From: Streptomyces sp. NBC_00287
GTDB lineage: Bacteria > Actinomycetota > Actinomycetes > Streptomycetales > Streptomycetaceae
DNA length: 64,000 nt
Assembly: GCF_036173105.1 (NCBI RefSeq)
Contig: NZ_CP108053.1
Span: 806,001-870,000 of the forward strand
Direction: 5' to 3'
The notes under the pieces are model-generated. The model searched no databases and was not told the DNA's origin. It was given only the letters and a program-made list of their open reading frames with translations. A program made the position numbers and the translations under genes. This document shows positions 62,683 through 64,000 of the stretch, piece after piece. Each line of letters begins with the position of its first letter. Within the stretch, counting starts at the first letter, position 1.

Positions 62683-64000
62683 GCGCGCGGGGCGGGCAGG
62701 CCGGGCCGCAGGCGGGCCAGCAGGCGTTCGCGTTCCTCGGCGAAGGCCGGGTCCGCCTGGTAGTCGGAGTGGCCGAGGATCGGCGCGGGCAGGGGATGCA
62801 GTTCGGTGCGGCCGTAGGCGAGGGGGTCCTTGAGGGCCTCGCGGTCCACCTCGGGGCCGCACTCGCCGGGCAGCAGGACGGGGCCGCCGATCGGGTCGGT
62901 GGGCCGGTGCAGATTGCGCCAGCAGTCCACGTCGTGGTGCAGGGCGCTGAGCGCGGCCGGGCCGAAGTGGGCGGGGAACCAGCGGCCGTAGAGGCGCTCC
63001 AGGGGTGAGCCGTAGGTCAGCAGGGCGACGCGTTTGCGGACGGACGGTTTCAGCTGCCAGGCGGCCGCCGCGGCGAGGACGCTGCCCTGCGAGTGACCGG
63101 ACACGACGAGCCGTCCGCCCGTGGCCTTTGTCCAGCTCGCCATCCGCCAGGTCAGGTCGGGCACCGCGCGCTCGGCGTAGCAGGGCGGGGCGAAGGGGTG
63201 GGCGGCGCGCGGCCAGAAGGTGCCGACGTCCCAGAGGATGCCGATGGTGCGGCGGGCGGAGGCGTCCTTGTAGGCGCGCCGGCCCCAGGTGACGAACAGT
63301 ATGAAGCCGAGGCCGATCAGCCAGGAGCCGAGCGCCTGGGCGGTCTCGGCGCCGCCCTGGACGAAGGCGTGCGCGGGCTCGGAGGCCTCGGCCGGGGTCT
63401 TGTCCGTGGTCAGCGCGCCCACCAGGGCTCCCGCACCCAGCAACAGGGTCGCGGTGGAGACGACACCCACGAGGAGCGGGCCCCGGTCGGTGAGGGTCGC
63501 CATCGCGCGCGTGCGGGCGATACGGCGGCTGCGAGTGCTGTCCTTGGGCTCACCCTGGTAGTCGCGATCCACCGTGGCCCGTTCGATGCGGGCGAGCCGC
63601 GCCGTGCGCCAGCCGAGCCAGCCGCACAGCAGCAGGACCAGGACGAGCAGCGGTGGGATCACGGAGGCCTGCCAGGTCAGCAGCACCGGCGGACCGGGGA
63701 TCGACGCGCGCGTGCCGTCCAGCCAGTCGGCCACGCGCTGGGCGACGCCGCCCGACATCACTCCGCCCAGGGCGCAGGCCAGCATCGCGACGGCCGGCCC
63801 GCCCAGGCCCCGCATCACGGCACGGCGATCGGGGTGGGTGCGATGCAGGGCGTAGGCGATCACACCGAGGACGATCACGAGCAGGCCCTGGACGAAGGCG
63901 AGGGCGCCGAAGGTGGCGTCGCCGGGGAGTCGGCCGCTCGACGTCCACTCCCGCCGCTGCCAGGCGGCGTAGAGCAGGGTGAGGGCCAGCAGGGCGAGCG
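62652..64000 (-). CDS. Membrane protein with alpha/beta-hydrolase (lipase-like) domain, start outside window
   Basis: The frame is open to the window edge: LLALTLLYAAWQRREW and GALAFVQGLLVIVLGVIAYALHRTHPDRR are read before the first internal Met at 63878, so the N-terminus lies beyond 64000. Several membrane helices (LLTWQASVIPPLLVLVLLLCGWLGW, LLVGVVSTATLLLGAGALVGAL) precede a hydrolase region with RLVVSGHSQGSVLAAAAAWQL (nucleophile GHSQG). The late acid/His positions are not certain. It ends overlapping the AAA+ gene stop by 31 bases, convergently. Confidence 0.75.
   Translation of the reverse strand, partial: LALLALTLLYAAWQRREWTSSGRLPGDATFGALAFVQGLLVIVLGVIAYALHRTHPDRRAVMRGLGGPAVAMLACALGGVMSGGVAQRVADWLDGTRASIPGPPVLLTWQASVIPPLLVLVLLLCGWLGWRTARLARIERATVDRDYQGEPKDSTRSRRIARTRAMATLTDRGPLLVGVVSTATLLLGAGALVGALTTDKTPAEASEPAHAFVQGGAETAQALGSWLIGLGFILFVTWGRRAYKDASARRTIGILWDVGTFWPRAAHPFAPPCYAERAVPDLTWRMASWTKATGGRLVVSGHSQGSVLAAAAAWQLKPSVRKRVALLTYGSPLERLYGRWFPAHFGPAALSALHHDVDCWRNLHRPTDPIGGPVLLPGECGPEVDREALKDPLAYGRTELHPLPAPILGHSDYQADPAFAEERERLLARLRPGLPAPRAQDDPGRSSA

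Overview
The window is high-GC actinobacterial DNA, almost certainly from a Streptomyces chromosome. The evidence is strong third-codon GC bias, frequent GTG starts, AGGAGG-type ribosome sites, and typical streptomycete families (SARP and LAL regulators, an ECF41 sigma factor, a DUF6643-like Pro-rich protein, an Rv1733c-family protein, two-domain TerD, MocR). No rRNA, tRNA, CRISPR array or intact insertion sequence was seen. Short transposase-like and integrase-like remnants and several frameshifted or nonsense genes point to local decay.

Layout. 1-4.7 kb: partial secreted protein, lipoprotein, AraC regulator, flavodoxin/LysR divergent pair, and mobile-element remnants. 4.7-12 kb: a rifampicin-monooxygenase-like flavoprotein with a structured leader, a small acidic protein, VOC, MarR and AraC genes, SseB-like, AMIN-like and SRPBCC proteins, then a rifamycin-glycosyltransferase-like gene directly downstream of a near-ideal rifamycin-associated element. 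12-15.5 kb: ribB under an FMN riboswitch, a WrbA-like protein divergent from an ECF41 sigma factor with matching promoters for both, and a prenyl diphosphate synthase.

15.6-22.7 kb is the most interesting part. A SARP regulator is divergent from an operon encoding a PatA-like subtilisin (protease, Pro-rich linker, PatA/PatG C-terminal domain), four small paralogous peptides, a hypothetical protein, and a frameshifted trypsin-like protease/alpha-beta hydrolase. Three of the peptides carry GVEAN or GVEPN just before a short hydrophobic C-terminal segment. That closely resembles cyanobactin recognition sequence II (GLEAS, GVEPS), the PatA cleavage site. No YcaO cyclodehydratase, oxidase or prenyltransferase is present, so this looks like a minimal, possibly undescribed, PatA-processed ribosomal peptide system.

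22.7-36 kb: MocR/DMT transporter pair, secreted serine hydrolase, methyltransferase with an in-frame TAG, VOC protein, then a tight glyA-soxBDAG-purU operon (sarcosine and folate one-carbon catabolism) divergent from a GntR regulator. 36-45 kb: degraded DNA, cytochrome P450, lipoprotein, thioesterase/SnoaL pair, LAL regulator, and an SDR/broken cyclase/quinone oxidoreductase operon. 45-64 kb: XRE regulator, MHS-type MFS transporter, PucR regulator, 3-hydroxybutyrate dehydrogenase, Nudix, Lnt, membrane proteins, racemase, HpnB-like glycosyltransferase, TerD, MOSC, a beta-helix/AAA+ fusion, and a membrane-anchored lipase-like protein that runs off the end.
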